Source: Brevinema andersonii
GTDB taxonomy: Bacteria; Spirochaetota; Brevinematia; Brevinematales; Brevinemataceae
Direction of reading: 5' to 3'
NCBI RefSeq assembly: GCF_900112165.1
Contig: NZ_FOKY01000002.1
Location: 101,450-165,449 of the forward strand
Length of the DNA: 64,000 bases
The notes below the pieces were generated by a model. That model saw only the letters and a program-made list of their open reading frames with translations. It had not been told where the DNA came from and made no database searches. The translations under genes were made by a program, and so were the position numbers. Shown here piece by piece: positions 54,362-63,373 of the stretch. Within the stretch, counting starts at the first letter, position 1; each line of letters starts with the position of its first letter.

Positions 54362-55595
54362 TCCATGATTCCTGAATTATAGATTGTTTTTGATTAAAAA
54401 TAGCCGGACCTAAAGGGATAAACGAAGGACATACATAACTGCAAGCATTACAATCAATACATTCTAATAAGCCATTATTTTTTGCAGCGTTTATTTCATT
54501 GTTTCGGACTAGATCAATAAGACGAAAAGGCTGAAGCCTCATCGGACAATAATGACTGCATAATCCACAACGAATACAATCTTGTTCCTCAGGAGACTCT
54601 AGTGGAGTAAAAATCAATACAGATTGCATATTTTTGTCAATACCTAGATATGGATTAACCAGAGTACCTGATAAAGGTGAACCGTTAATTATAACATAAG
54701 AATCAGCATCAGAATAAGGACGCATAAATGAAGAAATTGGTGTACCCAACTTAATACGGAAATTTCCAGATATTGCAGCAAACGCCCCATCCACTGTAAT
54801 CACACGATCAATCAACGGTTTACCAAAAAGTAATGCTTCACTTACGGCTAGAAGTGTCGAAGGCCGATGCACTATTATTTTCGACTCAATACTATCTCGG
54901 CTAAAAGGAAGTTCTATCCCTGTCAACTGAGCAATCAAAAAACGTTCATATGCTACAGGATATCCAACAGATAGTTCTTCAATAGTAAAACGAGTTGCAC
55001 GACTGCTCATTTCCTCTAAATGAGCTCGCAAAACCTTGTTTTTAGGAATGACTATAATCACTTTTTCAGCACTTGTAATATAGCGAATATATTCAGCACC
55101 CAGTAAAATTTCTTTTGTTTTTTCCATCATTAAACAGTATTCACCTGTTAAAAACGGAACAGTTTCAACAGCATTTATTACTACAGTATGAACTTTATTT
55201 TTTGCCTGTTGAAGTTTCTGATATGTTAAAGAATTTTCTTCACTAATTCCTGTAATACCAGAAATGCGAATTTCATTAATAAGTGCATCGGAAGTTTTAA
55301 TAAGAGGTTCCAGCCTTTCATAGGCATGCCCCGGAGCATTTTCAGAGCGGTGAAAATTCATATACTTCATGTTGTCACGACAAAAAATATCAACCACTAC
55401 TCCGGAAACAGGAGCATGATAAATTAAATTATAACCTGTATCTGCATTTATAGGTTGAGCTTCTTGAAAAACCATACCAGATGAGATATCACTGTGAGGA
55501 GGTAAGGGTAAAATATACTTATTTTCAAAAGAAAAATCTTTAATAGTCATATCTCTACATCGAGATATTACCGGAAATGAAAGACCTTTAAACAC
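54348..55595 (-). CDS. rnfC: RnfC-like NADH/ferredoxin-binding subunit
   Basis: 415 residues. N-terminal RnfC domain (ILPLPPHSDISSG, then YHAPVSGVVVDI), a central region with KIIVHRPSTLLAVSEALLFG and two C-terminal 4Fe-4S motifs CIRCGLCSHYCP and CIDCNACSYVCP. RnfC faces the cytosol and passes electrons between NADH, ferredoxin and the membrane subunits. The NADH-binding glycine-rich segment near the N-terminus of typical RnfC is not obvious. First gene of the C-D-E-A-like unit. Confidence 0.82.
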   Translation of the reverse strand: MFKGLSFPVISRCRDMTIKDFSFENKYILPLPPHSDISSGMVFQEAQPINADTGYNLIYHAPVSGVVVDIFCRDNMKYMNFHRSENAPGHAYERLEPLIKTSDALINEIRISGITGISEENSLTYQKLQQAKNKVHTVVINAVETVPFLTGEYCLMMEKTKEILLGAEYIRYITSAEKVIIVIPKNKVLRAHLEEMSSRATRFTIEELSVGYPVAYERFLIAQLTGIELPFSRDSIESKIIVHRPSTLLAVSEALLFGKPLIDRVITVDGAFAAISGNFRIKLGTPISSFMRPYSDADSYVIINGSPLSGTLVNPYLGIDKNMQSVLIFTPLESPEEQDCIRCGLCSHYCPMRLQPFRLIDLVRNNEINAAKNNGLLECIDCNACSYVCPSFIPLGPAIFNQKQSIIQESWNVPY

Positions 55596-55659
55596 ATAGG
55601 TCCCCTAAAACTCTAATTTACATATTTTAAGATAATCCATATAAAAAATCAAGAAATAC

Positions 55660-55688
55660 TTGCAGGTTTAAAAAAAAATAGTTATAAT
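55660..55688 (+). promoter_or_regulatory. Promoter of the zinc-motif gene and recO
   Basis: TTGCAG, 17-base spacer, perfect TATAAT. The predicted start near 55695 helps choose the later start codon of the gene. Confidence 0.45.
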
Positions 55689-55717
55689 TAATTAAATTGT
55701 CAGAAATGGGGCGTATC

Positions 55718-56341
55718 GTGGCTCAAGAAAAAAATAAAAAATATCCGAAAAAAAAGAAAACAGTCACAGAAGAAAAAATTGAAAACAAACAGCCTATACA
55801 AATAAAAAAACAGTATAAAAAATCCAATAAGCCAGAACGAAACATACCCAAATGGGAATTTGAAGCTTCTTTAAAAGGCCCGGATCTCCCAGAAACAAAA
55901 GCAGATTTACTTTCTATTTTGGCAGAAATTGATCCTCAAGAATTACTCATGGATCCCCTAGTCCAAAAGCATAAAAATATATCCAAAATATACCCTAACA
56001 ATTCCAATGATCAAGCAGTTAATAAAATTATTATAGATATTAGTCAAACTTGCCCTATTTGCAATAAAACAATCCGTGAAATCATGTATGCATTACATGA
56101 CTATGATCATAATCAACTAGCTCATTTTGACTGTGTATTCAAGAAAGTCAGTATTTCTATTAAAGATAAACTAATAAATGGACGTTATTTAGCATATTTG
56201 GGCAGTGGTTCTTTTGGAATTATGGAACCGAAAAATAACAAACATTCTAAATCTATTCTCATAGAGAAAATTTATCCGGGAGCACCGGTAGAAGAATTAC
56301 TTCATGGAGGTGCAGAGGTTCACGGAGATGAAGAAATATAA
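55718..56341 (+). CDS. Unknown protein with lysine-rich N-terminus and zinc-binding-type motif
   Basis: 207 residues from GTG 55718, chosen because the promoter start lies near 55695 and GGGG sits 7 bases before it. Residues 1-50 are extremely basic (NKKYPKKKKTVTEEK). The middle has TCPICNKTIREIMYALHDYD, then LAHFDCV, a probable Cys/His metal site. The C-terminal part is beta-rich. It abuts recO with no gap. A nucleic-acid-associated role is conceivable from the basic tail; the family is unknown to me. Confidence 0.65.
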   Translation: MAQEKNKKYPKKKKTVTEEKIENKQPIQIKKQYKKSNKPERNIPKWEFEASLKGPDLPETKADLLSILAEIDPQELLMDPLVQKHKNISKIYPNNSNDQAVNKIIIDISQTCPICNKTIREIMYALHDYDHNQLAHFDCVFKKVSISIKDKLINGRYLAYLGSGSFGIMEPKNNKHSKSILIEKIYPGAPVEELLHGGAEVHGDEEI

Positions 56342-56977
56342 ATGACCAGACAGTGTACAGCATTAATTCTTTCAAAAAGAGGTTTTGGAGAAGGGCATTT
56401 ACTATTAACAGTCTTAGATGCTGACCGCGGTAAAACAAAATATAGTGCTTTTGGAGCTGCATTAGAAACTGGTTTACGCAGAGCAGCTTTATTATCAGGC
56501 TCTTTCATTCGAGGATTAATTTCTCCCTCAAAAACACCTCAATTTGAGGTATTAAATGAAACACAATTACTTTTTTCTGCTGAAAATCTAAGGTCAGACC
56601 TTAGATTAATGGGATTTTTATTATTCACTTTAGAAATTCTAGATAAAATGTTGATGGAAGAAGAACTGTTCGAATATTTTGATGAATTATTTGAAACATT
56701 CCGATTGTTTGATGAGAATCAAGACGAAAAATATATCCTTTTCTTCCTATCAAAATTTCTCAGTTCTGGTTCATGGTTGGAAATCCCACAAAAACAAAAA
56801 CTTTCACCTCAAACAAAACGATTTATCAACGACAGCAATAATTATTCTTCTTCCTTTTTGCAAGGAAAAAATATCTCCAGCCAACGTAAACACGAATTAT
56901 CTTATTTTTTTGCTCATGCTATTAAATATGCACGGGGACACATGCCACGTTCATTGGAATTATTAAAATTCAATTAA
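56342..56977 (+). CDS. recO: DNA repair protein RecO
   Basis: 211 residues, slightly short. The OB-fold N-terminus has ALILSKRGFGEGHLLLTVLD and GKTKYSAFGA as in RecO; the rest is helical. The usual zinc cysteines of RecO are not visible. RecO loads RecA on SSB-coated DNA. It starts directly after the previous stop (co-translated) and overlaps the convergent mutase gene by 8 bases. Confidence 0.75.
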   Translation: MTRQCTALILSKRGFGEGHLLLTVLDADRGKTKYSAFGAALETGLRRAALLSGSFIRGLISPSKTPQFEVLNETQLLFSAENLRSDLRLMGFLLFTLEILDKMLMEEELFEYFDELFETFRLFDENQDEKYILFFLSKFLSSGSWLEIPQKQKLSPQTKRFINDSNNYSSSFLQGKNISSQRKHELSYFFAHAIKYARGHMPRSLELLKFN

Positions 56978-58319
56978 TACTCTCTTTAATAAAATTTTGA
57001 ACTGTTTTTAATATTTCACTCAAAATAGGTTCAGAAGTCCCTTCAGCTATGACACGAATTACAGGTTCAGTATTTGAAGTGCGTATATGAATCCATAAAT
57101 CTTCCATTTCCAGACGTAATCCATCTTCTTCATTCACTTTAACATCAGGAAACCTTTGTTTTATTTTCTGGAGCAAAACATCAAAATCTCCACCAAAATC
57201 ATACTTTTCTTTTTTCATAACCGTTTGAGGTAAAAGAGCAATAATCTTAGACAACGGTTTTTGCTCCCGTGCAAGCAATTCTAAAATTAAGGCTATACCC
57301 ACTAGAGAATCACGTCCTGCATTGACTTTTGGATAAATAACACCACCATTACCTTCAAGGCCATAAAATGCATGAATTTCTTTGATTTTCCGTACGACAT
57401 TGGCTTCACCGACTTTCGATCGAAATGACTGGGCATAAGGCTTGATCATTTTTTCAGAAATGCTGGATGTGCTCATATTCAAAACAATATCTCCATATTC
57501 ACCCCGATCCAAAAGCGTCTTCAAAGCTAATACAGGTGTCATTTCTTCACTTAACACTCGACCTCGCTCATCTGCCACTACTAAACGATCTGCATCCGGA
57601 TCTTGTGCAAATCCAACATCTGCTTGATGAGCAATAATCAAATCATGAAAATGCTTCAAATGATCACGTGTTGGCTCAGCAGGTCGCGCAAAATGACCAT
57701 GAGGTTCATCATTCACATATACAGCTGATATATTTAATTCTTCAAAGAGCATCTTTGTAATAACGCATCCTGAACTATTAACAGGATCCAATAATACTTT
57801 TAAATGAGAATTTTTTATTAATTCAACATCAACCGCACTAAGTACTCCTTGGATATGATGATACATTACCGCATCATCTTCTGTATATTGGCCGATATTT
57901 TGCCACTTGGGCATTTCCATCGGATCGGAAAGAAACTTTTTAATAACTATTAAATCAGAATCATCCGTAAAAATGCCCCCTTTTTTTACAAACTTGAAAG
58001 CATTCCATTCAAGCGGATTATGAGAAGCAGACAACATTAATCCGGCATCAAATCCGCATTCGCGGACACCAAACAAAACAGTCGGCGTTGGCACGATACC
58101 AGCATCAACAACATCCAGTCCCATCATATTCAGCACACTAGCTACAAATCTTCCCATAACATCACCTGTAGGCCTTCCGTCACGTGCTAGAAGAACTTTT
58201 TTGCCTCCTCGATCCCGCACATAACATGCAAACGCTAAACTGTAACGAAATATTGTTTCTATATCCAAGCTGTCAGCCCAAATTCCTCGCACCCCTGAAA
58301 CACTGACTTTAAGACTCAT
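56970..58319 (-). CDS. Phosphohexomutase (phosphoglucosamine/phosphomanno/phosphoglucomutase)
   Basis: 449 residues of the alpha-D-phosphohexomutase family. Phosphoserine in LSASHNPLEWN, metal loop DPDADRLV, sugar loop GLEGNGGVIYP and phosphate-binding RTSNTEPVIRV are all present. The pattern resembles GlmM-like enzymes of this group, which make glucosamine-1-phosphate for peptidoglycan, but substrate cannot be fixed from sequence. It follows the decayed Mrr gene and may have been transcribed with it. Confidence 0.88.
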   Translation of the reverse strand: MSLKVSVSGVRGIWADSLDIETIFRYSLAFACYVRDRGGKKVLLARDGRPTGDVMGRFVASVLNMMGLDVVDAGIVPTPTVLFGVRECGFDAGLMLSASHNPLEWNAFKFVKKGGIFTDDSDLIVIKKFLSDPMEMPKWQNIGQYTEDDAVMYHHIQGVLSAVDVELIKNSHLKVLLDPVNSSGCVITKMLFEELNISAVYVNDEPHGHFARPAEPTRDHLKHFHDLIIAHQADVGFAQDPDADRLVVADERGRVLSEEMTPVLALKTLLDRGEYGDIVLNMSTSSISEKMIKPYAQSFRSKVGEANVVRKIKEIHAFYGLEGNGGVIYPKVNAGRDSLVGIALILELLAREQKPLSKIIALLPQTVMKKEKYDFGGDFDVLLQKIKQRFPDVKVNEEDGLRLEMEDLWIHIRTSNTEPVIRVIAEGTSEPILSEILKTVQNFIKESIN

Positions 58320-58339
58320 TTTATTCTCCTATTGTAATA

Positions 58340-59013
58340 TCATAAATATAACGTGTTTCTACTACTTGTACCCCCAACTTTGCACTCACGCATATAACGA
58401 GCTAATTTACAACCCGAATGAGTACAATGGAAATATTTTTATGGACTGCTTCTTTCAACATCACTTGTGAAATCTGTAGTTGTAATAAATACTCCACCTT
58501 TTAACCTTTGACTTTTCAGACCAAAAGCAAAATGCGTAACTTCAGAGACATTTATATTTCTAGTTTTATAACATTTGCATTGAAATCCTATTTGTTTCAA
58601 ACCAAGATTATTACTGGTAAGACTACTGCAGATTCCTTTATCGCTGCCTTTTCCGTTATGGAAAGGCTCTCCATATCCCATTTTTCTGAGCAATTCCAAA
58701 CACAGCAATTCAAAAACCTTGTCCTTTTGCTGTACATTGTTGCTGTTCATATTTTTTAAGCATTCAGAGCAGTACTTTCAATTAATCGATAATACTCGTC
58801 AATTTCCAACATAACTTGCTGAGCGTCTTAATATTTGGAATCATATAAAGATTCATGTTTTGATGAAAAATGGTTTGAGCAGGGTGTATTTTCTTTCAAG
58901 AGTTTACATGTAATTATTTTTTCATTCTTGTATTTCCCAGAGAAATCTCTGTCCAAATCAGTCATTTCCAACAATCCTATGCTAGATCTCTCAATTAAGC
59001 CTACTATTTTCAA
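58340..59013 (-). pseudogene. Decayed Mrr-type restriction endonuclease
   Basis: The largest open piece (58439-58750) is the Mrr catalytic domain: FELLCLELLRKMGYG, then KQIGFQCKCY (QxK motif) and GGVFITTTDFTSDV. It hits a stop at 58439, after which the same frame continues to 58340 with SGCKLARYMRECKVGGTSSR, the Mrr C-terminal pattern. Upstream, the frame shifts and has further stops: a piece read from 59013 to 58828 and a short continuation MLEIDEYYRLIESTALNA. Mrr cleaves methylated DNA; several stops and at least one frameshift show it is dead. Confidence 0.75.
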
Positions 59014-59059
59014 ATCTGCTAATCCTCACCTTAGGTTATTATAAAACTTGGAGTTACTA

Positions 59060-59279
59060 CCTCTCTTCACAGAGTTTGCTGAAGATCTTCCTCAGACGAT
59101 TTAAAATCACACATTTTCGCCTAAAGAATCCTCGATAGGAAATAGGCTCTAAAGCTTCATTTAGTTTCTGCAAGATAAGCAAAAAAAATTTATAATACTC
59201 AGCATTGCCAAAACTATTCCTCACGATGAAGCTATTTTTAACTTAACTTTTGTTTTACTTAATATTTTGGCTCAATCTA
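59060..59279 (-). other. Intergenic remnant between ispG and the Mrr pseudogene
   Basis: A ~70-codon minus-strand open stretch without start codon contains FGNAEYYKFFLLILQKLNEA and GFFRRKCVILNRLRK. It is probably the eroded 5' part of the endonuclease or a second dead gene. No other signal seen in this stretch. Confidence 0.35.
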
Positions 59280-60347
59280 TTAATTTGATTCTTCTAATAT
59301 TCGTTCTGCATTGATTTTTAAGGTTTCTTGCAATAAAGCTTCAAGCATTTCGTCTTTAGAAAACTGCCCCAATACTTTACCTTTTCGAAAGAGGACAGCT
59401 CCATTCTTGCCCACAGCAATACCAAGATCAGCTTCTTTTGCTTCGCCAGGGCCGTTCACAACGCATCCCATAATAGCAACGCGAATGTATGATTTTATAT
59501 GCGAGGTTTTTTCTTTGAAAAGATTAACAGCTTCTAGTACGTCATATTCTACACGTGCGCAAGTGGGACAGGAAACTATTTCAACCCCCTCCTGACGCAA
59601 TCCCAGTGAACGCAAAATAAAACGTCCAGCTTCGACTTCCGGTACAACATCACCTGTGATAGAAACTCTTAATGTATCACCGATCCCTTCTTGTAGCAAC
59701 GTACCCATGCCAATTGCATTTTTAACAACAGCCTGCATGCCATCACCCGCCTCGGTCACCCCCAAGTGAATCGGATAATCACACTGCGCTGCAAATAAAC
59801 GATTGGCTTCTATCATTGTAGGCACATGATGCGACTTAAAGGACACTTTAATATCTTGAAAATCAAGATCTTCTAATAATTTTATATGTTCCCATGCTGA
59901 CGAAACCATAGCTTCAGGCGTAGGATGAGGATATTTATTAGGATCCAGCGAACCAGCATTAACTCCTATACGAATAGGTATGGAACGTTCTTTAGCTGCC
60001 CGCACAATAGCCTTTACATGTTCAGGATTACGGATATTACCTGGATTCAGGCGCAAAGCATCTACACCAGACTCCAAAGCAATCAAGGCTAATTTATAAG
60101 CAAAATGAATATCAGCAATTAAAGGCAACGGGCTACGATCTCTAATTATTTTCAATGCCTTAGCTGAAGCTTCATCGGGTACTCCTAAACGTACAAGATC
60201 ACATCCTGCCGATGATAAACGAAATAATTGTTCGATTACTGCTTCAATATTTATAGTAGGTATGGAAATCATTGATTGAATAGAAATAGGGTGATTTTTG
60301 CCTATCCCTGTCGAACCTATATAAAAACTACGCGTTAAACGACGCAT
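59280..60347 (-). CDS. ispG: 4-hydroxy-3-methylbut-2-en-1-yl diphosphate synthase (flavodoxin/ferredoxin)
   Basis: 355 residues. The cluster-binding cysteines are in VSCPTCARVEYDVL and MGCVVNGPGEAKEADLG; N-terminal GKNHPISIQSMIS and RLNPGNIRNPEHVK are family motifs. It reduces MEcPP to HMBPP in the methylerythritol isoprenoid pathway. Complete. Its start follows a hairpin that ends the upstream gene. Confidence 0.95.
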   Translation of the reverse strand: MRRLTRSFYIGSTGIGKNHPISIQSMISIPTINIEAVIEQLFRLSSAGCDLVRLGVPDEASAKALKIIRDRSPLPLIADIHFAYKLALIALESGVDALRLNPGNIRNPEHVKAIVRAAKERSIPIRIGVNAGSLDPNKYPHPTPEAMVSSAWEHIKLLEDLDFQDIKVSFKSHHVPTMIEANRLFAAQCDYPIHLGVTEAGDGMQAVVKNAIGMGTLLQEGIGDTLRVSITGDVVPEVEAGRFILRSLGLRQEGVEIVSCPTCARVEYDVLEAVNLFKEKTSHIKSYIRVAIMGCVVNGPGEAKEADLGIAVGKNGAVLFRKGKVLGQFSKDEMLEALLQETLKINAERILEESN

Positions 60348-60360
60348 GCCAACTCCTTAT

Positions 60361-60389
60361 ATAAAAGGGACTTGCAAAGCAAATCCCTT
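60361..60389 (-). terminator. Probable terminator of the HisA-like gene
   Basis: Hairpin AAGGGA.TTGC/GCAA.TCCCTT with a 3-base loop and one mismatch, followed on the minus strand by TTTTATATA; between the HisA-like stop and ispG. Confidence 0.5.
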
Positions 60390-60397
60390 GGTGCTGA

Positions 60398-61129
60398 TCA
60401 TAATTTTACATTTTGAACTCGAAACATTTCCGAAACTTCTGATATCGATAATGTCCCATCGTATAAAGGCTTAGATAATGCAATTCCTGTTAATTCTTGA
60501 TACTGTAATAACTGCTCTATATCATCTTTTGTAGTTACATTTCCAGCAACATAAAGTGCCGGAATTTCCATATCAAGAAAATTCTCTAAAGTATCAAAAT
60601 CAGGATGTTCTAGAGGCCCTTGCTGTGACCAACCACAATAAAAAATTTCATCAATTCCAGATTCAGGCAGAGATCTTAAAAAATCAACAGTCCTTTTGCC
60701 AACAGAATAACGAGCTCCTCGCGTATGAACAAACCCATCTAACGAATCAATCCACAACGCAATCGGTCCTATATTATTCATTAAAATATTACGTAAAAAC
60801 TTTTTATTTTCTACTAGCGATGTTGCAGACACTATTTTCGTATACTTTCTATGTTCAAAGATGCGGACACTTCTGAGATCTCGAATACCTCCACAGTAAT
60901 ACAAATGAGCATTAGTCGTACTATCTAAATATTCGAGAAAGTTAGTGTGTTGCGGTTTACCGATAATAGCACCATCTTTATCTTTGAAAAATACCCTATC
61001 AGCGCCTTTATCAACCCAATATCGAAAATGCAAAACTGGATTTTTTATCCGTGCGGACATTCCGTCTTTTTCAGGTAACCCGAATGATGTAATACCATTT
61101 TGAATGTCTATAATCGGAACAAATTTCAT
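60398..61129 (-). CDS. HisA/HisF-like TIM barrel protein, orphan
   Basis: 243 residues matching the HisA fold: N-terminal FVPIIDIQNG (catalytic Asp of HisA at that place), GGIRDLRSVRIFE phosphate loop, second Asp in ALWIDSLDGFVHTRG, and a C-terminal YVAGNVTTKDDIEQLL and LYDGTLS. HisA isomerises ProFAR in histidine synthesis. No other his gene lies in the window and several phosphate-binding glycines differ (AGNV for SGG), so it may act on another substrate. Intact. Confidence 0.7.
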   Translation of the reverse strand: MKFVPIIDIQNGITSFGLPEKDGMSARIKNPVLHFRYWVDKGADRVFFKDKDGAIIGKPQHTNFLEYLDSTTNAHLYYCGGIRDLRSVRIFEHRKYTKIVSATSLVENKKFLRNILMNNIGPIALWIDSLDGFVHTRGARYSVGKRTVDFLRSLPESGIDEIFYCGWSQQGPLEHPDFDTLENFLDMEIPALYVAGNVTTKDDIEQLLQYQELTGIALSKPLYDGTLSISEVSEMFRVQNVKL

Positions 61130-61363
61130 GTTCCGCCTCCCTCACTTATCATGATATAAGATTTTATATAAATTTTATCTGCATAGTTTATAACATTTCT
61201 TAAAAAATCCTCATTCCGCACAAGAAACGCACAAACTATGCACAATTATAATATGTTATTCGATTCTGGTCAAGATATTTTTTAAAAAATCTGAGAAAAA
61301 ATTGCCGTTCATAACATTGACTTTCCCAGCCTTATTAACTATTTTGAACAATAGGAGGTCCTT
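61130..61363. other. Intergenic stretch before the lipoprotein array
   Basis: 234 AT-rich bases. An imperfect hairpin AGAT.TTTTTT/AAAAAA.TCT sits near 61273-61292 and a weak promoter-like TTGACT, 17 bases, TATTTT at 61317-61345. Nothing else supportable. Confidence 0.3.
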
Positions 61364-61759
61364 ATGAACAAAAAAATTTTTACATTATCAGGAACTATTT
61401 TACTCCTTTTAACATTAGCAACCTGCAGCTATATCCCTAAAAATTCAGCTCCTGAAAACTATAATGAGCGATTCTTAAATAACATCCATGGACGCTACAT
61501 ACAAATTCGACCTTTTATCAACCAATTTATTGCCGTCAAAAGCCCTAAAAATAAATTTTTTACGGTCAGCGGGCAGGGTGACATCCTATACTGTGAACAA
61601 GAGTTTGCTGTTTTAGAGCAGATTTTATCATCTACGGAAGCCTTATATCGCATCACTAACGGTACTTCTTACTATATCAAAGTAAATCCTTCCTACTCTC
61701 TATCAGGAAAAAGCTTCAGCGACTCTGATTATCAAATTATCGCTGTCAGAAATTTTTAA
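61364..61759 (+). CDS. Small lipoprotein 1 of a tandem family
   Basis: 131 residues. Signal with lipobox LLTLATCS. The mature part starts with a charged linker, then FLNNIHGRYIQIRP, the family's opening block, and a central GQGDILYCEQ with a late ALYRITNGTSYYIKV. AGGAGG precedes the ATG. Ends QIIAVRNF, as in its relatives. Confidence 0.75.
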   Translation: MNKKIFTLSGTILLLLTLATCSYIPKNSAPENYNERFLNNIHGRYIQIRPFINQFIAVKSPKNKFFTVSGQGDILYCEQEFAVLEQILSSTEALYRITNGTSYYIKVNPSYSLSGKSFSDSDYQIIAVRNF

Positions 61760-61797
61760 TTCTGCAAGAATTATATTATAATAAAACAAAGGAAAAA

Positions 61798-62190
61798 ATG
61801 ATAAAAAAATTATTATCCCTTCTTTTGCTCAGCACGTGTTCTACCAGCTTCGACAAAACAAAATTTCTTCGTGATGCTCAAGGTTCGTACATAATCACAC
61901 GAGCAGGAGTAGAATTCTTGACGCGTGAAAACAGTGCATGCACTATCAAACTCAACTCCGCTATAGAAATTACTGCTTCAGGTGATATCATCAGCAGCGG
62001 AACTGTTTTATTTAGCCTTGTTGAAATCAAAAGCGAAAGTACCGCAATTTTCCGTTATCTTCACAATAATACTTATCTTGCCATGGGCTTAAAGCCTACC
62101 ACACGGCTCATCGCTAATACAAATAACGTTCGATCAGTCGGTGATGTCCGGTTTGAATTATTTGTTCCTATAGCTTCAAAAAATTCTTGA
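61798..62190 (+). CDS. Small lipoprotein 2 of a tandem family
   Basis: 130 residues; signal LLSLLLLSTCS. Family blocks: FLRDAQGSYIITRAG, then ITASGDIISSGTVLFSL and TAIFRYLHNNTYLAM. AAGGA lies 6 bases before the ATG. Confidence 0.75.
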   Translation: MIKKLLSLLLLSTCSTSFDKTKFLRDAQGSYIITRAGVEFLTRENSACTIKLNSAIEITASGDIISSGTVLFSLVEIKSESTAIFRYLHNNTYLAMGLKPTTRLIANTNNVRSVGDVRFELFVPIASKNS

Positions 62191-62237
62191 CGTTTGTTTT
62201 TTATATGCTTATATTTTCCACAAACACAGGGGGAAAT

Positions 62238-62603
62238 ATGAAAACATTTCATTCGTTATTATTGACGTTAGGGTTTCTTTTTTCTGTTAGCTACTGCTCC
62301 AATATGAACCAAAACGAATTTTTAGCGGCGGTCAATGGTACCTATAAACTTGTCAGCAACAATCAAACAATTGTTGCTACACCAGACGGTCAAATTATCT
62401 ACAGTGATTTCCAACCCTTTTTAAATATTTATGTAGTAAAGAATTCACAATGCGCTATCTATTACAAATCATCAGATTCTGGTAATTTATATTTGCCTAT
62501 AGCTATTAAAAACAACAATTTATACTCACATAAGTGCGTCGATACACTGCAAAACGTGAATTTTGAAAATGTTACATTATTTGCAACATTTCTGCACCGA
62601 TAG
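62238..62603 (+). CDS. Small lipoprotein 3 of a tandem family
   Basis: 121 residues from ATG 62238 (AGGGGGAA just upstream), with signal ending SVSYCS. Family blocks FLAAVNGTYKLVSN, TPDGQIIYSDF, CAIYYKSSDSGNLYLPIAI, then NNNLYS and LFATFLHR at the C-terminus. Confidence 0.75.
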   Translation: MKTFHSLLLTLGFLFSVSYCSNMNQNEFLAAVNGTYKLVSNNQTIVATPDGQIIYSDFQPFLNIYVVKNSQCAIYYKSSDSGNLYLPIAIKNNNLYSHKCVDTLQNVNFENVTLFATFLHR

Positions 62604-62611
62604 GAGACACT

Positions 62612-62965
62612 ATGCATATACTGATATATTTAACAATGATCATTATGATCAACGGACTTAATTCATGCGCATCAAATGCCATTATATTCAGGAAAAATTC
62701 TGTAGGAACTTATAAAATTGTCGGCGAAGAAACAACTTTTTCGATCGACGATTCCGGAGATATTGCCGGCTCACCTAATGTCATGCTTATTTTTTATCAA
62801 GCGTTATCGGACCATGACGCTATTTACGTTCAAAGGATTGATTTTAAAAGCTATTATCTTCCAGTCCGAATTGACGGAGATCAACTATATAAAGGAGACT
62901 TAGCATCCAAACCACAAAATATTGACTTCAAAACATTAAAATTATACGCCGTAAGGATAAGGTAA
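62612..62965 (+). CDS. Small lipoprotein 4 of a tandem family
   Basis: 117 residues; signal ending GLNSCAS. It keeps the SVGTYKIVGEE and SGDIAGSPNVML blocks, then DAIYVQRIDFKSYYLPVRI, DQLYKGD and KLYAVRIR. Starts 8 bases after copy 3, clearly co-transcribed. Confidence 0.75.
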   Translation: MHILIYLTMIIMINGLNSCASNAIIFRKNSVGTYKIVGEETTFSIDDSGDIAGSPNVMLIFYQALSDHDAIYVQRIDFKSYYLPVRIDGDQLYKGDLASKPQNIDFKTLKLYAVRIR

Positions 62966-62970
62966 CAGCG

Positions 62971-63312
62971 ATGAAAAAAGTATTACTGCTATTTATTTTT
63001 GCTGCATGTTCTGTCACTCCAAAAGAAGAATTTATCAGAAATGTGTATGGCACTTACAATTTACTAAATTCTGCAGGGCAACTTAATATATCCAGCGCAG
63101 GAACTATCAGCGAAAACAAAACTGTTCTTTATAGTTTATATTTGACTTTTACAAGCATATCGGCTTTATATATGGTTTCTGATACAAGTTTAGGTAGTGG
63201 ATACGTAATGGTGAGCTTTCAAAACAATATCCTTTATGTGAGTGATATTTTCACGGACATTAATCAAACCCACCAAATACAGCTAAATGCTTATGCTATC
63301 AGAATTGGATAA
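62971..63312 (+). CDS. Small lipoprotein 5 of a tandem family
   Basis: 113 residues; signal LLLFIFAACS. Family blocks FIRNVYGTYNLLNS, SSAGTISENKTVLYSL, ALYMVSDTS, NNILYVSD and LNAYAIRIG. Five bases after copy 4. Confidence 0.75.
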   Translation: MKKVLLLFIFAACSVTPKEEFIRNVYGTYNLLNSAGQLNISSAGTISENKTVLYSLYLTFTSISALYMVSDTSLGSGYVMVSFQNNILYVSDIFTDINQTHQIQLNAYAIRIG

Positions 63313-63373
63313 AAAACTTATTATTTTCAGAATTCTTCCGATAATAAAAGAGTAAAAAATTTGGAGGGATTTC

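Noticed and set aside
63313..63345. Terminator after the lipoprotein array
   Set aside because: Only a loose TTATTAT/ATAATAA pairing with a long loop and no T tract.
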